A stretch of DNA of 64,000 bases from Aureimonas sp. Leaf324 (GTDB lineage: Bacteria; Pseudomonadota; Alphaproteobacteria; Rhizobiales; Rhizobiaceae). This document shows positions 25,840-34,832 of the stretch, in pieces; the first letter of the stretch is position 1; each line of letters starts with the position of its first letter. Position numbers and translations under genes: made by a program. The notes below the pieces were generated by a model that saw nothing but the letters and a program-made list of their open reading frames with translations, was not told the origin of the DNA and did not search any database. The stretch is taken from the NCBI RefSeq assembly GCF_001423245.1, contig NZ_LMOH01000012.1, forward strand, positions 64,518 to 128,517, written 5' to 3'.

Positions 25840-26739
25840 TCAGCTAAGGGCCTGACCGGCAGCCTCGATCTCCTCCACAAGACGACGCCCCGCGTCCGTC
25901 AGGGGCGTCCGCTCGCGGAACATCACCGCGATGTCGCGGTGAAGCAGCGGATCCGGGATGTCGATGGAACGCAGACGGCCTTCGGCTATGTCGGCATTCA
26001 CTGCCGAGGCCGGAAGCAGAGCGATGTTGTCGCTCTCGGCCACCATCGTCTTGATGCAGGCGACCGACCCGCATTCTGTCAGCTCCCTGGGGAGGCCGAG
26101 GCCCTCCTGTGCGAAGAGCTGCTCGACGAGGGTTCGCTGCTTCCCGAGCATCTGCAGGATCCATGGGTACTCGGCGAGGTCGGACCAGGTCAGTCCCTCG
26201 CGGGGGACGGCAGGATGGTCGGGTCTCGCGATCACGTGCAGCTTGTCCCGAAACAGGACGCGTTGCCGAAGTCCGTCGATGAAGCCGTACGATTCGGACA
26301 TCCCGACGATGAACGAGACCTCTCCTCGGATCAGACCGAGGAGCAGATCGATCTGAACCTTCTCGACGATGCACAGGGTGGGCGTCTCGCTCCGGGCCTG
26401 CCAACGGCACACGGCCTTGGGAACGATCGCTGCGGCGAGGCTCGGCAACGTCCCGAACGTCAGCGTCCCCTGATCCTGGTCCTCCCGTTTCGTCATCCGC
26501 CGTTCGGCAAGATCGAGTTCGTCCCGGATCAGCCTGGCGTGGGCGTAGATGAGTTCGCCCGTCGGGGTCAGCGTGACGCCGGTCGGACTGCGATCGAGTA
26601 GCTTCTCGCCAAGTTCCCGCTCGAGACGATCCATGGAGGTCGACAACGCAGGCTGTGAGACCTCGAGCTGCTTGGCCGCCTTCTTGAAGCTGCCGTTCTC
26701 CGCGATGCAGGCGAAGTAGAGAAGCTTTCTCGGATCCAT
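25840..26739 (-). CDS. LysR family transcriptional regulator (proposed regulator of the shared 18-bp operator)
   Basis: A 299-residue regulator. The helix-turn-helix covers LLYFACIAENGSFKKAAKQL and VSQPALSTSMDRLERELGEK (residues 6-50), with a periplasmic-binding-type effector domain from about 90 (GTLTFGTLPSLAA). It is paralogous to the LysR at 15309. It diverges from an aldehyde dehydrogenase, and one copy of CTATM-N8-TTATM lies between them at 26905. Because the same element recurs before four other metabolic loci, this protein is my best candidate for the regulon's activator. That assignment is inference from adjacency. Confidence 0.92.
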   Translation of the reverse strand: MDPRKLLYFACIAENGSFKKAAKQLEVSQPALSTSMDRLERELGEKLLDRSPTGVTLTPTGELIYAHARLIRDELDLAERRMTKREDQDQGTLTFGTLPSLAAAIVPKAVCRWQARSETPTLCIVEKVQIDLLLGLIRGEVSFIVGMSESYGFIDGLRQRVLFRDKLHVIARPDHPAVPREGLTWSDLAEYPWILQMLGKQRTLVEQLFAQEGLGLPRELTECGSVACIKTMVAESDNIALLPASAVNADIAEGRLRSIDIPDPLLHRDIAVMFRERTPLTDAGRRLVEEIEAAGQALS

Positions 26740-26904
26740 CCCATCCTCCGTGCCGCGGAGGCGATGTCATTCCTCCCTGCCCCCTCCCTAGGTCGGCAGT
26801 CGCGCTTGTCCCTCTGTGACACCTCAGGCCACTCAAGTCGATCCTCAATGGTTCGGGTCCCCGAAGGAATGGGATGGCCACCTGACCCCCTCGGCCGGCG
26901 ACGG

Positions 26905-26922
26905 CTATAACCCAAGCTTATC
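26905..26922. promoter_or_regulatory. Shared 18-bp LysR-type operator, copy C (LysR/aldehyde dehydrogenase)
   Basis: CTATAACCCAAGCTTATC fits CTATM-N8-TTATM. It is in the 405-bp divergent region 26740-27144, 165 bp from the LysR start and 222 bp from the aldehyde dehydrogenase start. It is flanked by GGC and GCC arms (CGGCTATAA...TTATCAGCCG), which extend the dyad. This is the copy that associates the motif with the LysR gene. No gene was seen in the rest of the gap. Confidence 0.7.
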
Positions 26923-27144
26923 AGCCGAAGTCTACAGGCGTTGCAGTCGAAAGACCTGACGCTTTAAATCTTAGTCACGAGAGACGACGGCGACCGTCTG
27001 GGAAAGACCAGGGCGCCACTTACCCAGAAGCTTCATTCCGGATGTGCCGGTTGGACTTGCATGGTCTGCTGCGCCTACGCGTCTGCGTTTCCGCACGGCG
27101 CATTGCACTGCACAAGAACTACTCGATCCTTTGGGAATAGAGAA

Positions 27145-28617
27145 ATGCTGGATACCGCAACGCGTCTTCCCGTCGAAGATACCGGCCTGTTTCGTCAGAG
27201 CAACTTCATCGACGGAAGCTGGGTCCACGCCGACGGAGGCGCGACGCTCGAGGTCCGCAACCCTTCGACGGGACAGATCGTGGGAACGGTCCCCGCGATG
27301 GGAGCGGCGGAGACGCGACGGGCAATCGAGGCTGCCCACCGCGCCCTACCGGCATGGCGTGGACTGCTCGCCAAGGAGCGGGGTGCGATCATCCGGCGGA
27401 TCGCCGAACTGATGCATCAGAACGTCGACGACCTCGCGATCATCATGACCGCCGAGCAGGGCAAGCCGCTGGCGGAGGCCAAGGGCGAGATCGCCTATTC
27501 GGCAAGCTTTCTAGAGTGGTTCGCCGAGGAAGGCCGGCGCGTCTACGGCGAGACCGTACCACCCCATGCGCATGGCCGACGCGTACTGGTGACGAAGGAG
27601 CCGATCGGCGTCTTCGCCGCCATCACGCCCTGGAACTTCCCGTCCGCAATGATCACCCGCAAGGCCGGCCCAGGTTGGGCGGCCGGATGTGCAGGCGTCA
27701 TCCGCCCCGCATCGCAGACCCCGTTCTCGGCGCTCGCACTCGCAGTTCTCGCCCAACGCGCCGGGATGCCGGCAGGCGTCTGCAACGTCGTCACCGGTCC
27801 TTCCGGAGCGACCGGCGGCGAGCTGACAGGCAACCCGCTCGTCCGGAAGCTCTCGTTCACGGGCTCCACCGAAGTCGGCAGAACGCTCCTCGGGCAGTGC
27901 GCGAGGACGATCAAGAAGACGTCCATGGAACTCGGCGGGAACGCGCCGTTCATCGTCTTCGACGACGCGGACCTCGACGAGGCCGTGAAGGGCGCTCTCG
28001 CTTCCAAGTACAGGAACACGGGACAGACCTGCGTCTGCGCCAACAGGCTCCTGGTGCAGGACGGCGTCTTCGACGCGTTCGCCGGTAAGCTGAAGGCAGC
28101 GGTCGAGAAATTCCAGGTCGGCGACGGCATGGAGCCGGGAACGACCCAGGGCCCACTGATCAATTCCGCCGCCGTCAGGAAGGTCCAGGAGCACATCGAC
28201 GACGCGGTCGCCAAGGGGGCCTCCATCGTCACCGGCGGCAAGCCCCATGCCCGAGGCGGAAACTTCTTCGAGCCGACGATCCTTGCGGACGTCCCGAAGG
28301 ATGCCGTCGTGTTCCGCGAGGAGACGTTCGGACCCGTCGCGCCTCTGTTCCGCTTCCACACCGAGAAGGAGGCGGTCGAGATGGCCAACGACACGCCCTT
28401 CGGTCTGGCAGGCTACTTCTACACCCGCGACATCGGTCGCATCTTCCGGGTCTCCGAAGCTCTCGAGTTCGGCATCCTGGGCGTGAACGAGGGCATCATC
28501 TCCGCCGCAGAGGTTCCGTTCGGTGGCGTCAAGGAGAGCGGTCTGGGCCGTGAAGGCGGAAGCCACGGGATCGACGAGTACCTGGAGACGAAGTACGTCG
28601 CGCTGGGAGGCATCTGA
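27145..28617 (+). CDS. Aldehyde dehydrogenase, succinate-semialdehyde dehydrogenase-like
   Basis: A 490-residue ALDH from ATG 27145; the frame is open upstream to 27061 without homologous character. It resembles GabD-type enzymes: FIDGSWV, EQGKPLAEAKGEI, SFLEWFAEEGRRVYGE, TPWNFP, SFTGSTEVGRTLL, ELGGNAPFIVFDDADLD (Glu), NTGQTCVCANR (catalytic Cys) and EETFGPVAPL. Unusually, the near-invariant cofactor lysine after the Rossmann beta-strand is Arg (GVIRPASQTP in place of V-x-KPA), and PALAAGC is changed to PGWAAGC. The enzyme may therefore handle NAD(P) or its substrate differently. It is divergent from the regulon LysR and has an operator copy upstream. Confidence 0.9.
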   Translation: MLDTATRLPVEDTGLFRQSNFIDGSWVHADGGATLEVRNPSTGQIVGTVPAMGAAETRRAIEAAHRALPAWRGLLAKERGAIIRRIAELMHQNVDDLAIIMTAEQGKPLAEAKGEIAYSASFLEWFAEEGRRVYGETVPPHAHGRRVLVTKEPIGVFAAITPWNFPSAMITRKAGPGWAAGCAGVIRPASQTPFSALALAVLAQRAGMPAGVCNVVTGPSGATGGELTGNPLVRKLSFTGSTEVGRTLLGQCARTIKKTSMELGGNAPFIVFDDADLDEAVKGALASKYRNTGQTCVCANRLLVQDGVFDAFAGKLKAAVEKFQVGDGMEPGTTQGPLINSAAVRKVQEHIDDAVAKGASIVTGGKPHARGGNFFEPTILADVPKDAVVFREETFGPVAPLFRFHTEKEAVEMANDTPFGLAGYFYTRDIGRIFRVSEALEFGILGVNEGIISAAEVPFGGVKESGLGREGGSHGIDEYLETKYVALGGI

Positions 28618-29032
28618 GATGTGCGGCTCAATGGACCGATCTCAATCCTCAACCTCCGAAGTCCTACCGGGTTTCGTGGCCCACTTCCACGGAGGCGTCC
28701 ACGCGACGTCGGCAAGTGCTCGCCCGCCGACGGACGCCGGTCAGGCACGCGGCGCGACGACGTACGGAGCGGAAGCGGCCTTCGGCATCCCCCGGACCCG
28801 GACCTGTCCGAAGGAGAACTGCGCTCTCGCGGACCGATGCCGCCACCGGGTCCGGACCGCCTCGTCCGAATGCTCCAAGAAGGATCTCTGGTAGCTCGGT
28901 CGATCCGACCGGCGACCGACGGGAGGTCGGCACCGGCACGACGACGTCCGAAACCGCGACGACCATCGCGTCACCATACTGCCCCGCCGAGACGGCGGTC
29001 AGAACACTTTTGAATTCAACGGGAGGTTTCAA
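28618..29032. other. 415-bp gap with no supported gene
   Basis: Between an aldehyde dehydrogenase and tctC. Frames here are Arg/Pro-rich and look like chance open frames in GC-rich DNA. The only clear element is GGGAGG at 29021, the ribosome site of the following gene, embedded in an AT-richer stretch (CTTTTGAATTC) that may hold its promoter. Confidence 0.5.
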
Positions 29033-30013
29033 ATGCTCTCACGTCGCGAACTGCTGGCCGGCGCCGCAGCCCTGGCCGGTTCCAGCCTGCTTCTCTCAGG
29101 CGTCGCGTTCGGCCAGTCGACCTGGCCGACGCGTCCGATCACCATCACGATCGGCAACGCGCCTGGGGGCGACGACGACACCCTCAGCCGCTTTCTCGCT
29201 CCGTCGCTGACCCAGACGCTCGGCCAGTCGGTCGTGGTCGAGAACCGGGTCGGCGGCTCGACGACCGTCGCGGGCAACACCGTGGCGTCCGCCAAGCCTG
29301 ACGGGTACACCCTCCTCTGCCTCATCACGGCCGGCGTCGTGCAGACCCAGCTCCGCAAGAATCTGACCTACAACCTCGACAGCTTCGTCCCGATCGCGAA
29401 GATTGGTGGCTATCCCCTCGCCTTGATCGTGTCCGCGAAGATGGGGATCAATTCCGTCGACGAACTGATCGCCGCGGCTAAGACCGCCGACGGGGTGACC
29501 TTCGCCAGCGGTGGCGTCGGCACCGTCGGACACCTGACTTCCACGATGTTCCTGAAGGAGATCGGCGGACAGGGCGTCCACGTCTCCTACAAGAACAATC
29601 CCGAAGGCATCCAGGCGCTGGCCGGCGGCTTCACGCAGATGATCTTCGCATCGGCCCGCGAGGGCGGCGTCCTGAAGGACGATCCGAACCTCAAGGTCCT
29701 CGCCGTGACGTCGCCGGAGCGGACCGCCAACCTTCCCGACGTGCCGACCCTGAAGGAACTCGGCTACGGGGATATCGACCAGAGCGTCTGGTACAGCTAC
29801 GCGGCGCCGGCCGGCACGCCCGACGAGGTCGTCGAGAAGCTGAAGGACGCGATCGTCAAGGGCGTCGAGGATCCCGCATTCCAGGAGCGGTTCGGTGCCA
29901 TGGCGTTCCAGATCGACATCCGCACCGGTCAGGATCTGAAGGCCTACATCGCCAGCGAGGCGGATCGGTTCAAGCAGGTCATCGCGGCGAACGACATCCA
30001 GCTCAGCAACTGA
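29033..30013 (+). CDS. tctC: Tripartite tricarboxylate transporter substrate-binding protein (TctC), Tat-type signal
   Basis: A 326-residue exported binding protein. The N-terminus MLSRRELLAGAAALAGSSLL has a twin-arginine motif followed by a hydrophobic core and cleavage near GVAFGQ, so Tat export is likely. Bug/TctC features: ITIGNAPGGDDDTLSRFLAP, VENRVGGSTTVAGN, DGYTLLC and LPDVPTLKELGYG. It opens a cluster of SDR, tctB, tctA and a second tctC. A strong hairpin at 30026 separates it from the rest, which may allow higher expression of the binding protein. Confidence 0.92.
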   Translation: MLSRRELLAGAAALAGSSLLLSGVAFGQSTWPTRPITITIGNAPGGDDDTLSRFLAPSLTQTLGQSVVVENRVGGSTTVAGNTVASAKPDGYTLLCLITAGVVQTQLRKNLTYNLDSFVPIAKIGGYPLALIVSAKMGINSVDELIAAAKTADGVTFASGGVGTVGHLTSTMFLKEIGGQGVHVSYKNNPEGIQALAGGFTQMIFASAREGGVLKDDPNLKVLAVTSPERTANLPDVPTLKELGYGDIDQSVWYSYAAPAGTPDEVVEKLKDAIVKGVEDPAFQERFGAMAFQIDIRTGQDLKAYIASEADRFKQVIAANDIQLSN

Positions 30014-30025
30014 GGCAGGGGAACG

Positions 30026-30060
30026 GTCCGGAGGGACGGGACTATCCCGTCCTTCCGGAC
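30026..30060 (+). terminator. Strong hairpin after tctC (partial terminator)
   Basis: GTCCGGAGGGACGGGA (30026-30041) pairs with TCCCGTCCTTCCGGAC (30045-30060), a 16-bp stem with one G-T wobble and a CTA loop, 12 bp after the stop. No T run follows. In transporter operons such stems often protect the binding-protein message, so it may be a processing or attenuation site rather than a full stop. Confidence 0.75.
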
Positions 30061-30206
30061 GAACGAGCCCGCTCGCCGCTCGAACGCACGTGATCGCCGT
30101 GAGCCTCGCGGCAAGGCGGATCACGTGGGCCGGGCAGCATGAACTCGAGGCGGAGCCGCGCACTGGCCCGTCATTCGACGATCAACGAACCGATCAGGCA
30201 GTCACG

Positions 30207-30971
30207 ATGGAAAACCTCACCCGAACGACCCTTGATGACCAGCCGAGCACGCTCCGGTCGCGTCTCGCAGGACGGCGCATCGTATTGACCGGGGCCGCTT
30301 CGGGGATCGGGCGCACGACCGCGAAGCTCTTCGCGGAAGAAGGGGCAACCGTCGCGCTCTTCGATCGGGATGCCGAAGGTGTCCGCCGGACGGCGGAGGA
30401 AACGTCGGGGCACCCGTTCCAGATCGACATCACGGACGAGGATGCGGTTCTTGCGGCGGTCGGCGAGGCGGCCACCGCGATGGGTGGGATCGACGGCGTC
30501 GTCAACGCGGCAGGCATCATGACGAAGGGTCTCGCGGCCGACGTGCGCGCCGCGGACTGGAGACGGGTTCTCGAGGTCAATCTCACCGGAACCTACATCG
30601 TCAGCCGGTGCTGCGTCCCATACCTCCTGGAGGCCGACAACGCCACCATCGTGAACATCGCGTCCGCGCAGGGCCTCCTTCCCAATGCACCGGGCCATAC
30701 GGCCTACGCAGCCTCGAAGGGCGGCGTGGTGAACCTCACACGGGCCCTTGCGGCCGAACTCGCCCCGAAGGTTCGCGTGAACAGCGTGTGCCCTGGCATG
30801 GTCGACACCCCCATGGCGGACGGCTATCGCGCCAACGTCGGCAACTATGCTCTGAAGCGAGTGGCTGATCCCCGTGAGATCGCCGAGGCCATCCTGTTCC
30901 TGACGAGCGTGCAGGCATCCTACGTCACCGGCGCAGCCTTGGCCGTGGACGGTGGGCGCTCCTTCCACTGA
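30207..30971 (+). CDS. SDR family NAD(P)-dependent oxidoreductase
   Basis: A 254-residue SDR from ATG 30207; an in-frame ATG at 30090 would add 39 residues without SDR features. It has TGAASGIG, the VNAAG variant, Ser in NIASAQG with YAASK as catalytic Tyr/Lys, and AVDGGRSFH at the end. It lies between two transporter parts and 43 bp before tctB, so it probably acts on the imported acid or alcohol (inference). Confidence 0.9.
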   Translation: MENLTRTTLDDQPSTLRSRLAGRRIVLTGAASGIGRTTAKLFAEEGATVALFDRDAEGVRRTAEETSGHPFQIDITDEDAVLAAVGEAATAMGGIDGVVNAAGIMTKGLAADVRAADWRRVLEVNLTGTYIVSRCCVPYLLEADNATIVNIASAQGLLPNAPGHTAYAASKGGVVNLTRALAAELAPKVRVNSVCPGMVDTPMADGYRANVGNYALKRVADPREIAEAILFLTSVQASYVTGAALAVDGGRSFH

Positions 30972-31014
30972 GACAGAACACGAACCGCATCGACGGGTCA
31001 GGGAGGCCGGAGAC

Positions 31015-31500
31015 ATGCACGAAGACAACCGAGCCGTAGAGACGGCAAGCACGGTCAACGCACGGGATGTCGCCACGGGCCTCGTCCTGATGGGCGTCTC
31101 GTCACTCGGCCTCTGGATGAACACCGCCTACCAAGTCGGATCGTCGTCGCAGATGGGGCCGGGGTACATGCCCCTTCTCGTCTTCTCGATCGTCCTCGTG
31201 CTGGGCGTCGCGATCCTGCTGGCGGGACTTCGGAACGGGCCGGATCCGCTGGAGGCATGGGCGATCCGGGAACTCGGCCTGATCCTCGGCGCGATGACGG
31301 TGTTCGGCCTCCTTCTCGAGAGGACGGGTCTGGCGATCTCGATCGTCCTTCTCGTCGTGATCAGCGGTCTGGCGGACAAGTCCCAGACCCTCAAGGGCAT
31401 CGTCGGCCTCGCGGCATTCCTGGTCGTTCTCTGCTGGGTCGTGTTCATACTCGGCCTCGGCCTGAACGTGCCCTTCCTGCCGCCCGCCCTGGCGCACTGA
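31015..31500 (+). CDS. tctB: Tripartite tricarboxylate transporter, small subunit TctB
   Basis: A 161-residue protein from ATG 31015 with GGAGGCCGGAGAC ahead; the longer open frame from 30952 overlaps the SDR. Four hydrophobic segments are visible with the family motif MGPGYMPLLVFSIVLVLGVA near residue 44 and FILGLGLNVPFLP at the C-terminus. It precedes tctA by 11 bp, so the two are co-translated. Confidence 0.88.
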   Translation: MHEDNRAVETASTVNARDVATGLVLMGVSSLGLWMNTAYQVGSSSQMGPGYMPLLVFSIVLVLGVAILLAGLRNGPDPLEAWAIRELGLILGAMTVFGLLLERTGLAISIVLLVVISGLADKSQTLKGIVGLAAFLVVLCWVVFILGLGLNVPFLPPALAH

Positions 31501-31511
31501 GGAGGAACGTC

Positions 31512-33005
31512 ATGCTCGACAATCTCGCGCTCGGCCTCTCGGTCGCCTTCACGTTTCACAACCTTCTGTTCGCGTTTGCGGGATGCACGATCGGGACCGC
31601 CATCGGCGTCCTTCCGGGCATCGGTCCGCTGGCGACGATCGCGCTACTGCTTCCCCTCACCTTCACGCTGGATCCCGTGACGGCTCTCATCATGCTGTCA
31701 GGCATCTACTACGGGGCGCAGTACGGTGGCTCCACGTCGGCGATCCTCCTCAACCTGCCAGGCGAGGTCACCGCGGTCGTGACCTCGCTCGAAGGTCACA
31801 AGATGGCTCGGCGCGGACGCGCCGGCGCGGCTCTCGCCGTCTCGGCGATCGGCTCCTTCTTCGCCGGCACGGTCGCGACGTTCGTCGTCGCGGCCTCGGG
31901 TCCGGTCCTCACGACCTTCGCCCTTTCCTTCGGGCCAGCCGAGTACTTCTCGCTCATCCTCCTGGGCCTCGTCATCGCCACCGTGCTCGTCAGCGGCAAC
32001 ATCTTCAAGTCGCTCGCCATGCTCATGTTCGGTCTCGCCATGGGGCTCGTCGGGACCGACATCCAGAGCGGCGAGATCCGGCTCACGTTCGGGTTCCCGC
32101 AACTCTTCGAAGGCATCAACTTCGTCGCGGTCGCCATGGGCATCTTCGGCCTCGCCGAGATCGCCCGGAACCTCGAGAATCCGGAACACCGCAGCGGCAC
32201 CGTGGCGAAGGTGGGCAGTCTCTGGCTGAACCGGGAGGAGATCCGGCGTGCGACGCCATCGGTGCTGCGAGGCACGGCGGTCGGCTCCGTCCTGGGTCTG
32301 CTTCCAGGCGGCGGCCTCGCCCTGTCGACCTTCGCCTCCTACATGATGGAGCAGCGTATCTCGAAGTACCGTCACGAGTTCGGTCACGGCGCGATCGAAG
32401 GCGTCGCAGGTCCCGAGAGCGCCAACAACGCTGCCTCCCAGACATCCTTCATTCCGATGCTGACCCTGGGGATTCCGGCGAACGCCGTGATGGCCCTCAT
32501 GATCGGCGGGCTGATGATCCACGGCATCCAACCCGGACCCGGCGTGATGCAGGCCCAGCCGGAACTCTTCTGGGGCCTGATCGCGAGCATGTGGATCGGC
32601 AACCTGATGCTCCTCGTCATCAACCTGCCGCTCATCGGCATCTGGGTCTCGCTGCTGCGGGTACCCTACCGTTTCCTCTACCCGACGATCCTCGCGTTCT
32701 GCGCGGTAGGCGTCTACTCGGTGAACTACGCGACCTTCGACATCTTCCAGACCGTCTTCTTCGGCTTCGTCGGCTATCTTCTCTACAAGCTGAGCTGCGA
32801 GCCCGCGCCTCTCCTGATCGGGTTCGTGCTCGGTCCTCTTTTGGAAGAGTATCTCCGGCGGGCGATGGTCATCTCGCGTGGCGATCCGATGGTCTTCCTC
32901 GAGCGCCCCGTCAGCGCGGTCCTCATCTCGCTGTCCGTCCTCGCGCTCGCGGCGATGGTGCTGCCCGCGATCCGCAGACGCAAGGATCAGGCACTCGAAG
33001 AGTAA
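31512..33005 (+). CDS. tctA: Tripartite tricarboxylate transporter, large permease TctA
   Basis: A 497-residue multi-spanning protein from ATG 31512 with GGAGGAACG ahead. It has TctA hallmarks: IGVLPGIGPLATIALLLPLT, YGAQYGGSTSAILLNLPGE, LGLLPGGGLALSTF and LTLGIPANAVMALMIGG. It is similar in length and motif order to the TctA at 16391-17893. It forms the channel with TctB; either flanking TctC could supply substrate. The tctC gene that follows begins 47 bp after its stop. Confidence 0.93.
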   Translation: MLDNLALGLSVAFTFHNLLFAFAGCTIGTAIGVLPGIGPLATIALLLPLTFTLDPVTALIMLSGIYYGAQYGGSTSAILLNLPGEVTAVVTSLEGHKMARRGRAGAALAVSAIGSFFAGTVATFVVAASGPVLTTFALSFGPAEYFSLILLGLVIATVLVSGNIFKSLAMLMFGLAMGLVGTDIQSGEIRLTFGFPQLFEGINFVAVAMGIFGLAEIARNLENPEHRSGTVAKVGSLWLNREEIRRATPSVLRGTAVGSVLGLLPGGGLALSTFASYMMEQRISKYRHEFGHGAIEGVAGPESANNAASQTSFIPMLTLGIPANAVMALMIGGLMIHGIQPGPGVMQAQPELFWGLIASMWIGNLMLLVINLPLIGIWVSLLRVPYRFLYPTILAFCAVGVYSVNYATFDIFQTVFFGFVGYLLYKLSCEPAPLLIGFVLGPLLEEYLRRAMVISRGDPMVFLERPVSAVLISLSVLALAAMVLPAIRRRKDQALEE

Positions 33006-33052
33006 CCGGCTTGAAGGCCGCGACGCATCGATCGATGATGTTGGAGGAATGC

Positions 33053-34015
33053 ATGTCCAAGACCCTGGCCGCCGCGACTCTGGCCCTGCTCGCAATGATC
33101 GGAGGCGCGAGGGCAGAAGCCTGGCCGACCGGGACGGTGACGATCATCGTGCCCTTCGCTCCAGGCGGCAACACGGATATCACGGGGCGTCACCTCGCCA
33201 GGTTCCTCGAGCAGAAGACGGGCAAGACCTTCCTCGTGGAGAACCGGCCCGGCGGCGGCGGCGCGGTGGGAACGATGGCGGCGGTGGCAGCGAAGCCAGA
33301 CGGCCAGACTCTCCTTCTCGGAAGCAACGGGACGTTCACGGTCAACCAGAACCTCTACGCGGTTCCCTATGACACCCTGCGCGACCTCAGTCCGGTGACA
33401 CAGGTGACGGAGAACACGCATGTCGTCTTCGTCCCATCCTCGTCCGAGTTCACGACCATCCAGCAGTTGTTCGAAGCGATCCGGAGCCGAGGCGAGGACG
33501 TCGCATTCAGTTCGGCCGGGATCGGCAGCGGAACCCACATCTCCACGGAGTTCATGGTCGCGAAGGCCGGGTCCAAGGCGCTCCACGTTCCCTATCCCGG
33601 TGCCGGCCCCGCGAACATTGCCGTGGTCTCCGGAGAGGTGGACTTCGGGGTGGATGCGATCGCCTCCGCCCTTCCCCTGATCCAGAATGGCAGCGTTCGT
33701 CCGTTGGCCGTCCAGTCGGCCTCACGCGACCCGATGCTCCCGGACGTTCCGACCCTGTCTGAGACCGTGCTGCCCGGCTTCCAGACGGGTGGTTGGCTCG
33801 CGCTCCTTGCGCCGGCGAACACGCCCCGCGAGACCATCGACACGATCAACCGCGACCTTGCGGAGGTGATCGCGTCACCCGAGGCCGTCACCACCTTCTC
33901 TCAGCAGGGCATGAAGGTATCCGTTCCAGGCCCCGACGAACTTGCTCGACGCATCTCGGCCGAGACACGGGAAGTGAAGGCTCTGATCGACGAGGCAGGC
34001 ATATCCGTGAAGTAG
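33053..34015 (+). CDS. tctC: Tripartite tricarboxylate transporter substrate-binding protein TctC
   Basis: A 320-residue exported protein from ATG 33053, five bases after GGAGG. The Sec signal peptide (MSKTLAAATLALLAMIGGARA) precedes VTIIVPFAPGGNTDITGRHL, VENRPGGGGAVG, DGQTLLLGSNG and MLPDVPTLSETVLPG. It is the second binding protein of this cluster, suggesting two ligands for one TctBA channel (inference). Confidence 0.92.
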   Translation: MSKTLAAATLALLAMIGGARAEAWPTGTVTIIVPFAPGGNTDITGRHLARFLEQKTGKTFLVENRPGGGGAVGTMAAVAAKPDGQTLLLGSNGTFTVNQNLYAVPYDTLRDLSPVTQVTENTHVVFVPSSSEFTTIQQLFEAIRSRGEDVAFSSAGIGSGTHISTEFMVAKAGSKALHVPYPGAGPANIAVVSGEVDFGVDAIASALPLIQNGSVRPLAVQSASRDPMLPDVPTLSETVLPGFQTGGWLALLAPANTPRETIDTINRDLAEVIASPEAVTTFSQQGMKVSVPGPDELARRISAETREVKALIDEAGISVK

Positions 34016-34278
34016 GCACCGTGTCCGGGGTCGCGGCTTCGTCGAGATCTCGCATGTCTGCGTTCGGTGTACAGGATCGCCCGTCGCACGGAGCGGCAAT
34101 GGAGAGAGGGTCGGCCAGATTCAACGCCAACCCAAAGGCGGCAAAAGGTTCGGCAAACCGCCCTGGAACCATCCGACTGGTTAGTCAGGCAGTTCCAGTC
34201 GGGTCGAGTATCAAGGCTTGGGAACGGTTGATGGAACCGCATCGACGGGAAGGCCAAGGCTCTCTCGCAGTCGATCCA

Positions 34279-34745
34279 TCAAATCGATGTCCCGATGTCG
34301 ATGGCGAGTTCCATCAGGTGGACTGTCGGCAGTTCGCCTATCCGTGCCACGACATCGTCTGGCAGTTCGCCGAATGCCGTGAAGAGTTGCGCGACGAAAA
34401 GATCCGCCATGCCCGCCGAGCGTCCCTGCTCGATCCCTTGCTCCAACCCCTCCCTGGCAGCGCGATAGATGGGTTCGCGCAGAACCGGGATGTTGGATAC
34501 GTCGATCGTGATGCTCACGTCGTCGATCTCCCTCTGAACGAGTTGGCTCGCATTCCTCAACTTGGCGACCAAGAGCATTCTCGCCGAGGCGTCCTGACGC
34601 GATGCCCCGGTCTCCCATAGGATCCGCTCGAGCGCTCGACGGATGGTACCAGGGTTCGGTCGCCGCGGCAGAGCAGGACGAAGACGGCATGGGACGCGTC
34701 TTCATCCAAAAGTAGAGGCTCAAGATCGAGATCGATCGCGTTCAC
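34279..34745 (-). pseudogene. Frameshifted remnant, resembling the C-terminal part of an Rpn/YhgA-like (PD-(D/E)XK) protein
   Basis: Two overlapping minus-strand frames appear to be pieces of one protein. The first (34745 downward) reads VNAIDLDLEPLLLDEDASHA then LLCRGDR; around 34640 the sense moves to another frame reading IRRALERILWETGASRQDAS and later EGLEQGIEQGRSAGMADLFV, LFTAFGELPDDVVARI. The last part looks like the C-terminal region of Rpn-family recombination-promoting nucleases with DUF4351-like ends. The catalytic part is not present, and further frame changes occur at both ends (a possible 3' tail reaches 34211 and a 5' fragment about 34830). The family call is tentative; the broken state is clear. 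Confidence 0.55.
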
Positions 34746-34832
34746 ACGTCGTACGTGAACTCGATGCCTCGGGATGCGATCCCCTGAGGAGGTCCCACCC
34801 GCTCGTCCGGGACGTTCCGCGACAATCCGTCT

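Noticed and set aside
28618-29032. Possible small genes in this gap on either strand.
   Set aside because: Translations are Arg/Pro-rich with no recognisable fold and no ribosome site, apart from that of the following tctC.
31583-33050. Very long plus-strand frame through tctA joined to the tctC reading frame.
   Set aside because: Its first part is an out-of-frame reading of tctA, rich in Arg/His. Only the end, from 33053, is the true TctC.
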